Notes under the pieces: model-generated
What the model was told of the DNA's origin: nothing
Database searches by the model: none
What the model saw: only the letters and a program-made list of their open reading frames with translations
Made by a program: the position numbers and the translations under genes
Shown: piece by piece, positions 1 through 5,535 of the stretch
Layout: every line of letters begins with the position of its first letter
How positions within the stretch are numbered: position 1 is the stretch's first letter
DNA from: Streptococcaceae bacterium
GTDB lineage: Bacteria > Bacillota > Bacilli > Lactobacillales > Streptococcaceae
Assembly: GCA_031270215.1 (NCBI GenBank)
Contig: JAISYB010000013.1
Span: 1 to 11,636 of the forward strand
Direction of reading: 5' to 3'
Length of the DNA: 11,636 nt

Positions 1-25
1 ATATGCAAAAAGTACAGCGATTCTA

Positions 26-54
26 TTGCAAAGTTCAAAATGATGTACTATAAT
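26..54 (+). promoter_or_regulatory. Sigma-A-type promoter upstream of the abi small RNA/abi gene
   Basis: The -35 box is TTGCAA (26-31), the spacer is exactly 17 nt, and the -10 box is a perfect TATAAT (49-54). Transcription should start near position 61, just before the GC-rich hairpin. A 6-bp inverted repeat, AGTACA (11-16) and TGTACT (44-49), brackets the -35 box and touches the -10 box, so an operator is possible but unproven. Confidence 0.8.
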
Positions 55-60
55 TAGAGC

Positions 61-109
61 ATAAGATCAGGTCTGGAATGCTCGAGGGCGCCGGGCCATT
101 TTTGTTTTT
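61..109 (+). ncRNA. Predicted short RNA ending in a terminator hairpin, upstream of abi (candidate RNA antitoxin)
   Basis: A transcript starting near 61 would be about 45-49 nt. It contains a GC-rich hairpin: GGTCTGG (70-76) pairs with CCGGGCC (91-97) over 7 bp, with two G-U pairs. A small inner stem forms from GCT (80-82) and GGC (87-89). The tail is TTTTTGTTTTT (99-109), a classic intrinsic-terminator tail. The SD of the abi gene starts one base later. The GC richness stands out in very AT-rich surroundings. AbiF genes are known to be associated with a conserved structured RNA (the abiF RNA motif), reported to act as an RNA antitoxin. Assigning this RNA to that family is inference: I cannot run the covariance model, and the RNA could instead be a plain attenuator. 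Confidence 0.6.
70..109 (+). terminator. Intrinsic terminator between promoter and abi gene (probably leaky)
   Basis: The hairpin 70-97 is followed by an 11-nt T-rich tract (99-109). It lies between the promoter and the abi SD, so the abi gene can only be expressed from this promoter by read-through. Confidence 0.7.
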
Positions 110-119
110 AGGAGACCAA

Positions 120-1094
120 ATGAAACCATTTTCCACTCACAGACAACAGTTATCAACTTTACGAACACGAGGATTAAAAACTGGAAACGGTTCTAAATCA
201 ATGAGATATTTAGAACAAGAAAACTATTACAACATCATAAATGGATATAAAGATATTTTCCTAAAACGCGATAATCAAGGAAATATTATTCAACCAGAAT
301 CTTATATACCGAATGCTCATATTGATGAAATTTTCGAACTTTTTACCTTCGACAGAGAATTAAGAAATATTTTAATTAAATATTTACTGATTTTTGAATC
401 ACATTTAAAGAGTTCTATCGCATATCGTTTTTCTGAATCGCACAAGGAAACTACAGCGTACTTATCTATGAATAATTTTAACACCAATCCTCAAAAGACA
501 AGAATCGTACTAAAACAGATTGCCACTTTATCTAATATTATTTCAAATAAAGTTGATAATCGTTCTTATAATTCTGTCAAACATTACATTGATAACCACA
601 ACGGAGTGCCTTTATGGGTGCTAGTCAATTATTTAACAATTGGTAATATGTCTTATTTTTATCAAATAATGACTGATTATGACAGAGAAAAAGTCACCAA
701 AGATTTTAACAATAAATTCAATCGCGAGCATAACTTTTCGCAACTTTTGATTTTAAATCCTGATGATTTAGATGGAGTAATAAAAAAAATAAATTTATTC
801 AGAAACGTATGCGCACATGAAGAAAGACTATATAATTACAAAACGAGTGATGTTGCTCATAGAAATATTTTTAATTATTTCAATATTCCGAGCAGCATTA
901 GCAACAAAACACTCTTTTCTTTATTGATTTTATTGCGTTCCGTTATTTGTAAAAAAGATTCAAAAAGGCTTCACAGAGAAATTAAGCATTTAATTGATGA
1001 TTATAGTTGCAAATTCACCTCTGTCAGTATAATTGACATAATGAATGAAATGGGATTCCCACAAAATTGGGAAAGTTATTTAGAAGCAATATAA
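120..1094 (+). CDS. Abi_2/AbiF-family abortive infection protein with two HEPN RX4H motifs
   Basis: This is a 324-residue protein of the AbiD/AbiF (Abi_2) family. These cytoplasmic HEPN proteins are thought to act as RNases that stop growth during phage infection. The N-terminus (KPFSTHRQQ, then RGL and NYYNIINGY) and the middle (VPLWVLVNYLTIGNMSYFY, about residues 163-181) follow the family pattern. Two RX4H motifs are visible: RFSESH (residues 103-108) and RNVCAH (228-233). Both look intact, so the nuclease site is probably functional. The start at 120 is chosen because AGGAG (110-114) lies 5 nt upstream. An in-frame ATG at 78 lies inside the GC-rich hairpin, has no SD and would add 14 residues unlike the family. 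The neighbouring integrase and the upstream small RNA suggest a mobile phage-defence or toxin-antitoxin cassette. AbiF has been proposed as the ancestor of Cas13, but no CRISPR is present here. Confidence 0.88.
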   Translation: MKPFSTHRQQLSTLRTRGLKTGNGSKSMRYLEQENYYNIINGYKDIFLKRDNQGNIIQPESYIPNAHIDEIFELFTFDRELRNILIKYLLIFESHLKSSIAYRFSESHKETTAYLSMNNFNTNPQKTRIVLKQIATLSNIISNKVDNRSYNSVKHYIDNHNGVPLWVLVNYLTIGNMSYFYQIMTDYDREKVTKDFNNKFNREHNFSQLLILNPDDLDGVIKKINLFRNVCAHEERLYNYKTSDVAHRNIFNYFNIPSSISNKTLFSLLILLRSVICKKDSKRLHREIKHLIDDYSCKFTSVSIIDIMNEMGFPQNWESYLEAI

Positions 1095-1131
1095 AAAACT
1101 ACACCCTCCCTCGCCAAAGTGAAAGTGTAGT
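1093..1131 (-). terminator. Intrinsic terminator of the minus-strand small RNA
   Basis: Read on the minus strand, ACTACACTTTC (1131-1121) pairs with GAGGGTGTAGT (1108-1098). The stem is 11 bp with two G-U pairs and the loop is 12 nt. A run of six T follows directly (1098-1093). Read on the plus strand, two of these pairs become C-A mismatches and no T run follows, so the structure is built for minus-strand RNA. Confidence 0.75.
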
Positions 1132-1138
1132 CCAATCG

Positions 1139-1170
1139 AAAAAATCGCCCCTCAAAAAGGCTTATTTTTT
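1139..1170. terminator. Symmetrical A/T-flanked hairpin, likely bidirectional terminator after abi
   Basis: AAAAAAT (1139-1145) can pair with ATTTTTT (1164-1170), and GCC (1147-1149) with GGC (1159-1161), with a small bulge between. Both strands show a T6 run on the 3' side. It can therefore end the abi mRNA on the plus strand, and it forms the first hairpin of the predicted minus-strand RNA. Confidence 0.5.
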
Positions 1171-1178
1171 GTACCCTA

Positions 1179-1207
1179 ATTATACCAATTGAAAGGAGAA
1201 AACTCAA
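1179..1207 (-). promoter_or_regulatory. Extended -10 promoter for the minus-strand small RNA
   Basis: On the minus strand the -35 box is TTGAGT (1207-1202), the spacer is 17 nt, and the -10 box is TATAAT (1184-1179) preceded by TGG, which gives an extended -10. The -35 box overlaps the int start codon and the spacer overlaps the int SD. RNA polymerase bound here could therefore interfere with transcription of int. Confidence 0.65.
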
Positions 1208-2337
1208 TGTTTGTTGTTAAAGTAGATGAAAACAAGTATAAATTTAATGAACGTTATAAAGACAAATACACAGACAAATGGCGTACTGCTTCAGTTACTC
1301 TTGATAGAGATACACCGCAATCAAGAAAAAAAGCTAAAGCATTGATTGATGAGAAGATAAATAACCAGAAAAAAGTAGTAAAAAATATCACTTTAGAAGA
1401 ATTAGTTGAGCAATGGAAAAACAATCATTACAAGGGCTTAAAAGAGACTTCTAAGCGTTCTTACGGTTCTGCCTTAAAAGTTATCCAAAAGAACATAAAA
1501 AGCGATATAAAGGCTAAAAATATTGATACTAAATTTATCCAAAGCTTTTTCGATTCTGAAGAGATTTCAAAGTATTCAAATAACTACATTTTAATAATGA
1601 AAATAGTTTTAAAAATGATTTTTGACTATGCAGAAAATCTTGAATATATCGAAAACAATCCCTTAAACAAAGTAAAAGTCACTATGAAAAAAGATACTCA
1701 AAGTAAAATCGAAATTATCAATAAAAAATTCCTAGAAAAATCAGAAGTAAAAGTTTTTTTAGCAGCTTTCACAAAAAGACAATATCGATTTAAATTAACA
1801 ACTGAATTTCTTATTTTAACTGGTTTACGTTTTGGAGAATTGCAAGCATTAAGAAATATTGATATTGATAAAAACATTTTGACCGTCCAAAGAACTTTTC
1901 AAGCTACATCAAATGTTCAAAGTCCTGAATTTACCTCTCCAAAGACTTCAAATTCTTATCGCAAAATCGAGATATCCGATCGCTGTATAGAAATAATTAA
2001 AGAAATAAATTTCGAGAATAGCATTTTACAACAAGATGAATTATTTTCGGATAACGGCATCATATTTTGTTCTAAATACGGCGGAGCAATTTCAAACACC
2101 AACTATAATCAAGTGCTGAAGCGTGTAATAGCAAAAACTGAGATAGATAAAAATATTACAGCACACTCCTTGAGACATACCCACGTTTCTTTATTGGCTG
2201 AGCAAAATATACCTGTCAAAACTATTGTTGAAAGAGTTGGTCATGCAGATGAAAGAATGACTATTTCTGTATATACTCACGTCACAAAAAACATGAAAAG
2301 TGATTTAGTTGATAAGCTAAATAATCTAAGTTTCTGA
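1207..2337 (+). CDS. int: Tyrosine-type site-specific integrase of a prophage or genomic island
   Basis: This 376-residue phage-type tyrosine recombinase catalyses integration and excision at an att site. It has an N-terminal arm-type DNA-binding domain (about 1-55), a SAM-like core-binding domain (about 60-155) and a C-terminal catalytic domain (about 175-370). The full catalytic set is visible: R208 (TGLRFGE), K246 (SPKTSNS), H320 and R323 (HSLRH), H346 (VGHADE) and the nucleophile Y356 (ISVYTHV). It is full length and probably active. The ATG at 1207 is chosen because AAGGAG (1193-1198) lies 8 nt upstream; a TTG at 1189 precedes that SD and is unlikely. No clear plus-strand promoter is seen, and an opposing small-RNA promoter overlaps its start. 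It runs toward rpsD and ends 92 nt from the rpsD stop, which places the element's att site in between. Confidence 0.93.
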   Translation: MFVVKVDENKYKFNERYKDKYTDKWRTASVTLDRDTPQSRKKAKALIDEKINNQKKVVKNITLEELVEQWKNNHYKGLKETSKRSYGSALKVIQKNIKSDIKAKNIDTKFIQSFFDSEEISKYSNNYILIMKIVLKMIFDYAENLEYIENNPLNKVKVTMKKDTQSKIEIINKKFLEKSEVKVFLAAFTKRQYRFKLTTEFLILTGLRFGELQALRNIDIDKNILTVQRTFQATSNVQSPEFTSPKTSNSYRKIEISDRCIEIIKEINFENSILQQDELFSDNGIIFCSKYGGAISNTNYNQVLKRVIAKTEIDKNITAHSLRHTHVSLLAEQNIPVKTIVERVGHADERMTISVYTHVTKNMKSDLVDKLNNLSF

Positions 2338-2339
2338 AA

Positions 2340-2362
2340 TTCTTGCTACTTTCTTGCTACTT
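2340..2362. repeat. Tandem 11-bp repeats after int (candidate arm-type/att repeats)
   Basis: TTCTTGCTACTT occurs at 2340-2351 and again at 2351-2362, a period of 11 bp, about one helical turn. Short direct repeats next to an integrase gene near the element end are typical of integrase arm-binding sites. The att core itself cannot be named without the other end of the element. Confidence 0.45.
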
Positions 2363-2381
2363 TTGACTATTTTAGACAAAC

Positions 2382-2423
2382 AAAAAGCCCTGTACCGCTT
2401 GATAAATAAGGGATACAAGGCTT
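2382..2423 (-). terminator. rpsD intrinsic terminator
   Basis: On the minus strand AAGCCTTGTA (2423-2414) pairs with TACAGGGCTT (2394-2385). This makes a 10-bp stem with one G-U pair and a 19-nt loop. The stem runs into a T tract and then GTTTG. It starts 7 nt after the rpsD stop codon. Confidence 0.85.
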
Positions 2424-2429
2424 GTAAAA

Positions 2430-3041
2430 TTACATTTGTTTGTTATAGTATTCTACGATAAGCGCTTCATTGATTTCAGGGTTGATTTCATCGCGCTCTG
2501 GCAAACGCGTTAGCGTTCCTTCAAGCTTTTCAGCATCAAAAGTTACAAATGCTGCACGACCTAAAATAGCTTCTACAGCTTCTTTAATCGCTGGAACATT
2601 TTGTGATTTTTCGCGAACTGAGATGACTTGTCCAACTTCAACGCGATATGACGGAATGTCAACTCGCTTACCGTCAACTAGGATATGACCATGATTAACA
2701 AATTGACGTGCTTGACGACGAGTTGTTGCTAAGCCTAAACGGTAAACAACATTATCCAAACGACGTTCTAGCAATACCATAAAGTTAAAACCAAGCGTAC
2801 CTTCTTTAATCTTAGCAGCTTGAACGAATAAGTTACGGAACTGACGTTCGTTTAAACCGTAAGTGTGACGTAATTTTTGTTTTTCAGCTAATTGCAAACC
2901 GTATTCAGAAAGCTTTGAACGGTTATTTGGTCCGTGTTGACCTGGAATGTATGGACGGCGTGCTAATTCTTTGCCTGATCCTGTTAATGAAATACCTAAA
3001 CGGCGTGAAACTTTCCATGATGGTCCTGTGTAACGTGACAT
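2430..3041 (-). CDS. rpsD: 30S ribosomal protein S4
   Basis: This 203-residue S4 binds 16S rRNA early in assembly of the small subunit and usually represses its own synthesis. The N-terminal region begins SRYTGPSWKVSRRLG. The S4 RNA-binding domain lies around residues 91-155 and includes RRLDNVVYRLGLATTRRQAR and NHGHILVDGKRVDIPSY. The protein has no cysteine, so it is the zinc-independent form. The length is normal for Firmicutes and the sequence is of Lactobacillales type. The ATG at 3041 has GGAGG (3055-3051) 9 nt upstream. The gene is monocistronic, with its own promoter, a structured leader and a terminator. An integrated element lies directly downstream but leaves the coding sequence and terminator intact. 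Confidence 0.98.
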   Translation of the reverse strand: MSRYTGPSWKVSRRLGISLTGSGKELARRPYIPGQHGPNNRSKLSEYGLQLAEKQKLRHTYGLNERQFRNLFVQAAKIKEGTLGFNFMVLLERRLDNVVYRLGLATTRRQARQFVNHGHILVDGKRVDIPSYRVEVGQVISVREKSQNVPAIKEAVEAILGRAAFVTFDAEKLEGTLTRLPERDEINPEINEALIVEYYNKQM

Positions 3042-3235
3042 TGATAAATTCCTCCAATATGATGTATTGCAGCTAATTAGCTGCTTTGTTGGAGTAAAAT
3101 AACGACAAGATTATTCCTTGTGATAACTAAGGTCGTGCAGTTTTAACTAACTTTCACCTTTGCAGCCGCGGTTACTCGTACCATTTTTAAAACTGTTGAC
3201 GTGTTCTTTACTATCACGCTGCATTATTTTACACT
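3042..3235 (-). promoter_or_regulatory. rpsD 5' leader: nested pseudoknot (S4 autoregulatory leader) plus SD-sequestering stem
   Basis: The leader is about 194 nt. Three perfect helices interlock: TGCAGC (3223-3218) with GCTGCA (3166-3161); GTGATA (3217-3212) with TATCAC (3125-3120); and CAGTTTTAA (3195-3187) with TTAAAACTG (3146-3138). The first helix crosses the other two, which makes a nested pseudoknot, the type of fold S4 is known to recognise in its own mRNA leaders. Further down, a perfect 16-nt palindrome (3084-3069) forms a hairpin. It is enclosed by CTCCAA (3094-3089) pairing with TTGGAG (3057-3052), which contains most of the rpsD SD. Together these fit S4-dependent repression. The helices are seen in the sequence; the mechanism is inferred from known S4 leaders. 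Confidence 0.75.
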
Positions 3236-3241
3236 CCTTTT

Positions 3242-3270
3242 ATACTACTGTAAGACAACACGTGTGTCAA
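3242..3270 (-). promoter_or_regulatory. rpsD promoter
   Basis: The -35 box is a perfect TTGACA (3270-3265), the spacer is 17 nt, and the -10 box is TAGTAT (3247-3242). AT-rich sequence lies upstream. Transcription should start near 3235, which gives a leader of about 190 nt. Confidence 0.85.
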
Positions 3271-3403
3271 GCAGATTATTATAAAAGTTTGCGGTCGGTA
3301 GTCTATGAAATAAACGACAAGAAAAGTCGACTCACAAATTCGTGATGTGCCAACTTTTGATGCTGAAAATTTTGTAATTCTTTGATTTTTACTCACAAAT
3401 TAG
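3271..3403. other. Intergenic region between the glucosidase operon end and the rpsD promoter, with an imperfect duplication
   Basis: No gene is visible. ACTCACAAATT followed by CGTGA occurs twice: contiguous at 3330-3345, and interrupted by 8 nt at 3391-3414, where it overlaps the end of the upstream gene. Small hairpins exist: ACTCAC/GTGAGT at 3391-3416 and CGAC/GTCG at 3315-3329. Neither has a convincing T tract on the minus strand, so how the operon terminates is not clear. Confidence 0.4.
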
Positions 3404-5533
3404 CTACTTCGTGAGTAATACTTCAAACAGGGATGCTCTTAAATCTTTATTTTCAATAGTATTGAGAATAGAAATGGATTTTGCAAGTGTTTCTACATTT
3501 GTTAACTGGTTAAATAAATCATCCTTAAGCGTATATTCAATTTGTGCAATGTCTAATCGATGATATAAACGTGATTCATAATTATCTACGCTTGAATGCA
3601 TCACAATATTATTAACTCGGTGCTTGCCACCAACGATTGTTATATTGCCATCAACATTTTTTACGGAGGTAATGTGGCGCTTGCTGTCAATGTCTTCACA
3701 CAGCTCAAATTCGTGATTTTCTCCTGGGAAAATATGCCAGTCTATTTGTCTTGTAGCATTATCCATCGCATCTGCGTTTAAGGGAATAATCGCTCCTGCT
3801 TTCACAAAGATAGGATATTCACACCTTTCACGATAAATATCAATGATTTGATTACCACTGTACTTCACTCCGGTAAAAAAGTCATACCATACACCTCCTG
3901 GCAACCAAACGGTTGTCTTTGACATTTGCAGTGCTTCAATACTTTTAGAAGTGATTGGTGCTATTAGCAATTCCGTTCCAAAGAAATATTGATTTTTAAA
4001 TGTATAGGCTGCTTCATTTTCGGGATAATAATAATACATCGGTTTTATCAAAGGAAGTCCTTCCTCATGGGTGAGAACATTCATTGTGTAAAGGTAAGGG
4101 ATTAGTTGGTGTCTGAGCTGTAAATAGTTTTTTACAATCTCCATAATCTCCTTCGGATAGCTCCAAGGCTCCTTACTTGTGAAGTTCGACATTGCACTAT
4201 GCAATCGATTGATTGGCGAAAAAACGCCGTACTGAATCCAACGAAGAAATAGTTCATCATCACGATAGCCTCTCATATGACCGCCGATATCGTGGCTCCA
4301 CCATGTATAACCTATATTACTAGCAGAGTTTGTGAAAAATGGCTGAAAGTCTAACGAATTCCAGCTAATAATTGTATCTCCAGAAAAACCGATTGGGTAA
4401 CGATGACTTCCAGGACCTGCGTATCTCGAAAGAATGACATCATTTCTCCCCTTACGCTGTACGTCTAGGTAATGATAATGATTGAGCAACCATAGATAAT
4501 CAATGCCACCTGTATCCGCCCCAGTGCCTTGCTGCCAATCTATCCACCAAAAATCGCAGCCTTGTTCTTCAATTGGGTGATGTACATCTTCAAAATATGC
4601 TGTTCTAAACAGCGGGTCATCAATTTTGAAAATCGCTGCTTCCTCAAGCTCGGTGTTAAGTCCCATTCTTTGCGCAACAGCAGGATATGTATCTTCAAAT
4701 GCTCGAATGCCATCTGCTGGATGTAAATTTAGAGTTATCGCAAGCTTTCTTTTATGCAGCTCAGCAAAGAAAATTTTGGGATTGGGAAATAATGTTTTAT
4801 TCCATGAATAGCCCGTCCAACCAGAACCAAATCTGTTTGGTATATCATTTACACGATGCCAATCCATATCAATAACCGATACCGACAAAGGCACTCGCTC
4901 GTCCATGAATTTATCCATCAAATCAATATATTCTTGCTGTTCATATGGCCAATACCTAGACCACCAATTACCCAACGCATACTTAGGCAACAGTGGTGTC
5001 GGACCAGTCAGGCGATAGTAGTCTTTAATCGCATGAAGATAATCTCTACCATATGCAAAGTAATACACATCTTCCAAACTTCCATGACGTTCAACTAAAG
5101 TATCCTTATCATTTAAAACAAGCGATTCATCCTTCAAAATACCGAAGCCATTTTTACCAATTATTGAATCCTCCAGTTCAGTTTCACCATTGACATTGTC
5201 TAAAGTTCTAGCTGTTCCCGGTAATACTTCTTCTGGTCTGCTACCGTAATACCAACGATTTCCATAAATACTATAGTTATATTTAACATCAATAAATAAA
5301 TTCGCGGCTGAAAATGGTTGTTCCTTCTGATAGTAAAGATGAAATGCTTCTGTGATTATCTCAAGCTGAACCCCTTTATCAATTACATGATAGTCAACTT
5401 CATCAAGCTCACGATTAATCACTATTTGGGTGGGTCTGTCTTCAAATAAACCTGCTTCATCAAATTCTAAACGAATCAACCAGTTTGTTAGCAGCGTAAA
5501 ACGATAATTCCTCCCTTTAATCATTTTTTCCAT
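3404..5533 (-). CDS. GH31 alpha-glucosidase (second GH31 of the operon)
   Basis: This 709-residue family 31 glycoside hydrolase has no signal peptide, so it acts in the cytoplasm. A beta-sandwich N-terminus (about 1-175) precedes the catalytic barrel. The catalytic nucleophile is D332 in FWWIDWQQG, and the acid/base is D386 in GFSGDTIISW. C-terminal beta domains follow (LLIAPITSKS, then PIFVKAGAIIPL). The ATG at 5533 is preferred because GGAGG (5545-5541) lies 7 nt upstream, inside the end of the previous gene. A TTG at 5539 would instead overlap that gene by 4 nt. The 2-nt gap implies translational coupling with the GH13 gene. By context it should release glucose from the oligosaccharides made by the large GH31 and the GH13 enzyme, like the lmo0183-type GH31 of the Listeria cluster. 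Exact linkage specificity is not readable. Confidence 0.9.
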   Translation of the reverse strand: MEKMIKGRNYRFTLLTNWLIRLEFDEAGLFEDRPTQIVINRELDEVDYHVIDKGVQLEIITEAFHLYYQKEQPFSAANLFIDVKYNYSIYGNRWYYGSRPEEVLPGTARTLDNVNGETELEDSIIGKNGFGILKDESLVLNDKDTLVERHGSLEDVYYFAYGRDYLHAIKDYYRLTGPTPLLPKYALGNWWSRYWPYEQQEYIDLMDKFMDERVPLSVSVIDMDWHRVNDIPNRFGSGWTGYSWNKTLFPNPKIFFAELHKRKLAITLNLHPADGIRAFEDTYPAVAQRMGLNTELEEAAIFKIDDPLFRTAYFEDVHHPIEEQGCDFWWIDWQQGTGADTGGIDYLWLLNHYHYLDVQRKGRNDVILSRYAGPGSHRYPIGFSGDTIISWNSLDFQPFFTNSASNIGYTWWSHDIGGHMRGYRDDELFLRWIQYGVFSPINRLHSAMSNFTSKEPWSYPKEIMEIVKNYLQLRHQLIPYLYTMNVLTHEEGLPLIKPMYYYYPENEAAYTFKNQYFFGTELLIAPITSKSIEALQMSKTTVWLPGGVWYDFFTGVKYSGNQIIDIYRERCEYPIFVKAGAIIPLNADAMDNATRQIDWHIFPGENHEFELCEDIDSKRHITSVKNVDGNITIVGGKHRVNNIVMHSSVDNYESRLYHRLDIAQIEYTLKDDLFNQLTNVETLAKSISILNTIENKDLRASLFEVLLTK

Positions 5534-5535
5534 AA

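Larger units (their letters stand above)
1093..1173 (-). ncRNA. Predicted ~80-nt small RNA between abi and int, opposite strand
   Basis: A strong minus-strand promoter (1179-1207) would start RNA near 1173. The RNA would contain two hairpins, each followed by six T: hairpin I at 1170-1139 and hairpin II at 1131-1098. It holds no ORF with an SD. It covers almost the whole abi-int intergenic space and ends at the abi stop codon. Its function is unknown. It could be the antitoxin RNA of the Abi protein, a regulator of int, or a stray transcript. Promoter and terminators are read directly from the sequence; expression is inferred. Confidence 0.6.

Noticed and set aside
78..119. Upstream in-frame ATG that would extend the Abi protein by 14 residues
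   Set aside because: It lies in the terminator hairpin without an SD. The ATG at 120 has AGGAG at proper spacing and matches the family N-terminus.
1189..1206. TTG start for the integrase
   Set aside because: It overlaps and precedes the AAGGAG site. The ATG at 1207 is 8 nt after it.
1..2430. CRISPR array or Cas13 locus, suggested by the HEPN protein
   Set aside because: No repeat-spacer pattern is present. The 324-residue protein is AbiF-like, and the only repeats seen are the two 11-bp copies after int.
3147..3224. 25-codon ORF in the rpsD leader on the minus strand, with AAGGAG at 3239-3234
   Set aside because: The SD-like motif sits between the rpsD -10 box and the expected transcription start, so it is mostly not in the RNA. 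The ORF overlaps the pseudoknot helices, which explain the sequence better.
3160..3345. 61-codon plus-strand ORF over the rpsD leader and promoter
   Set aside because: It is antisense to a conserved regulatory RNA, has no SD, and its composition is not protein-like.
3391..3416. Hairpin ACTCAC/GTGAGT at the end of the GH31 gene as operon terminator
   Set aside because: On the minus strand it is followed by AAAAATC, not by a T tract.
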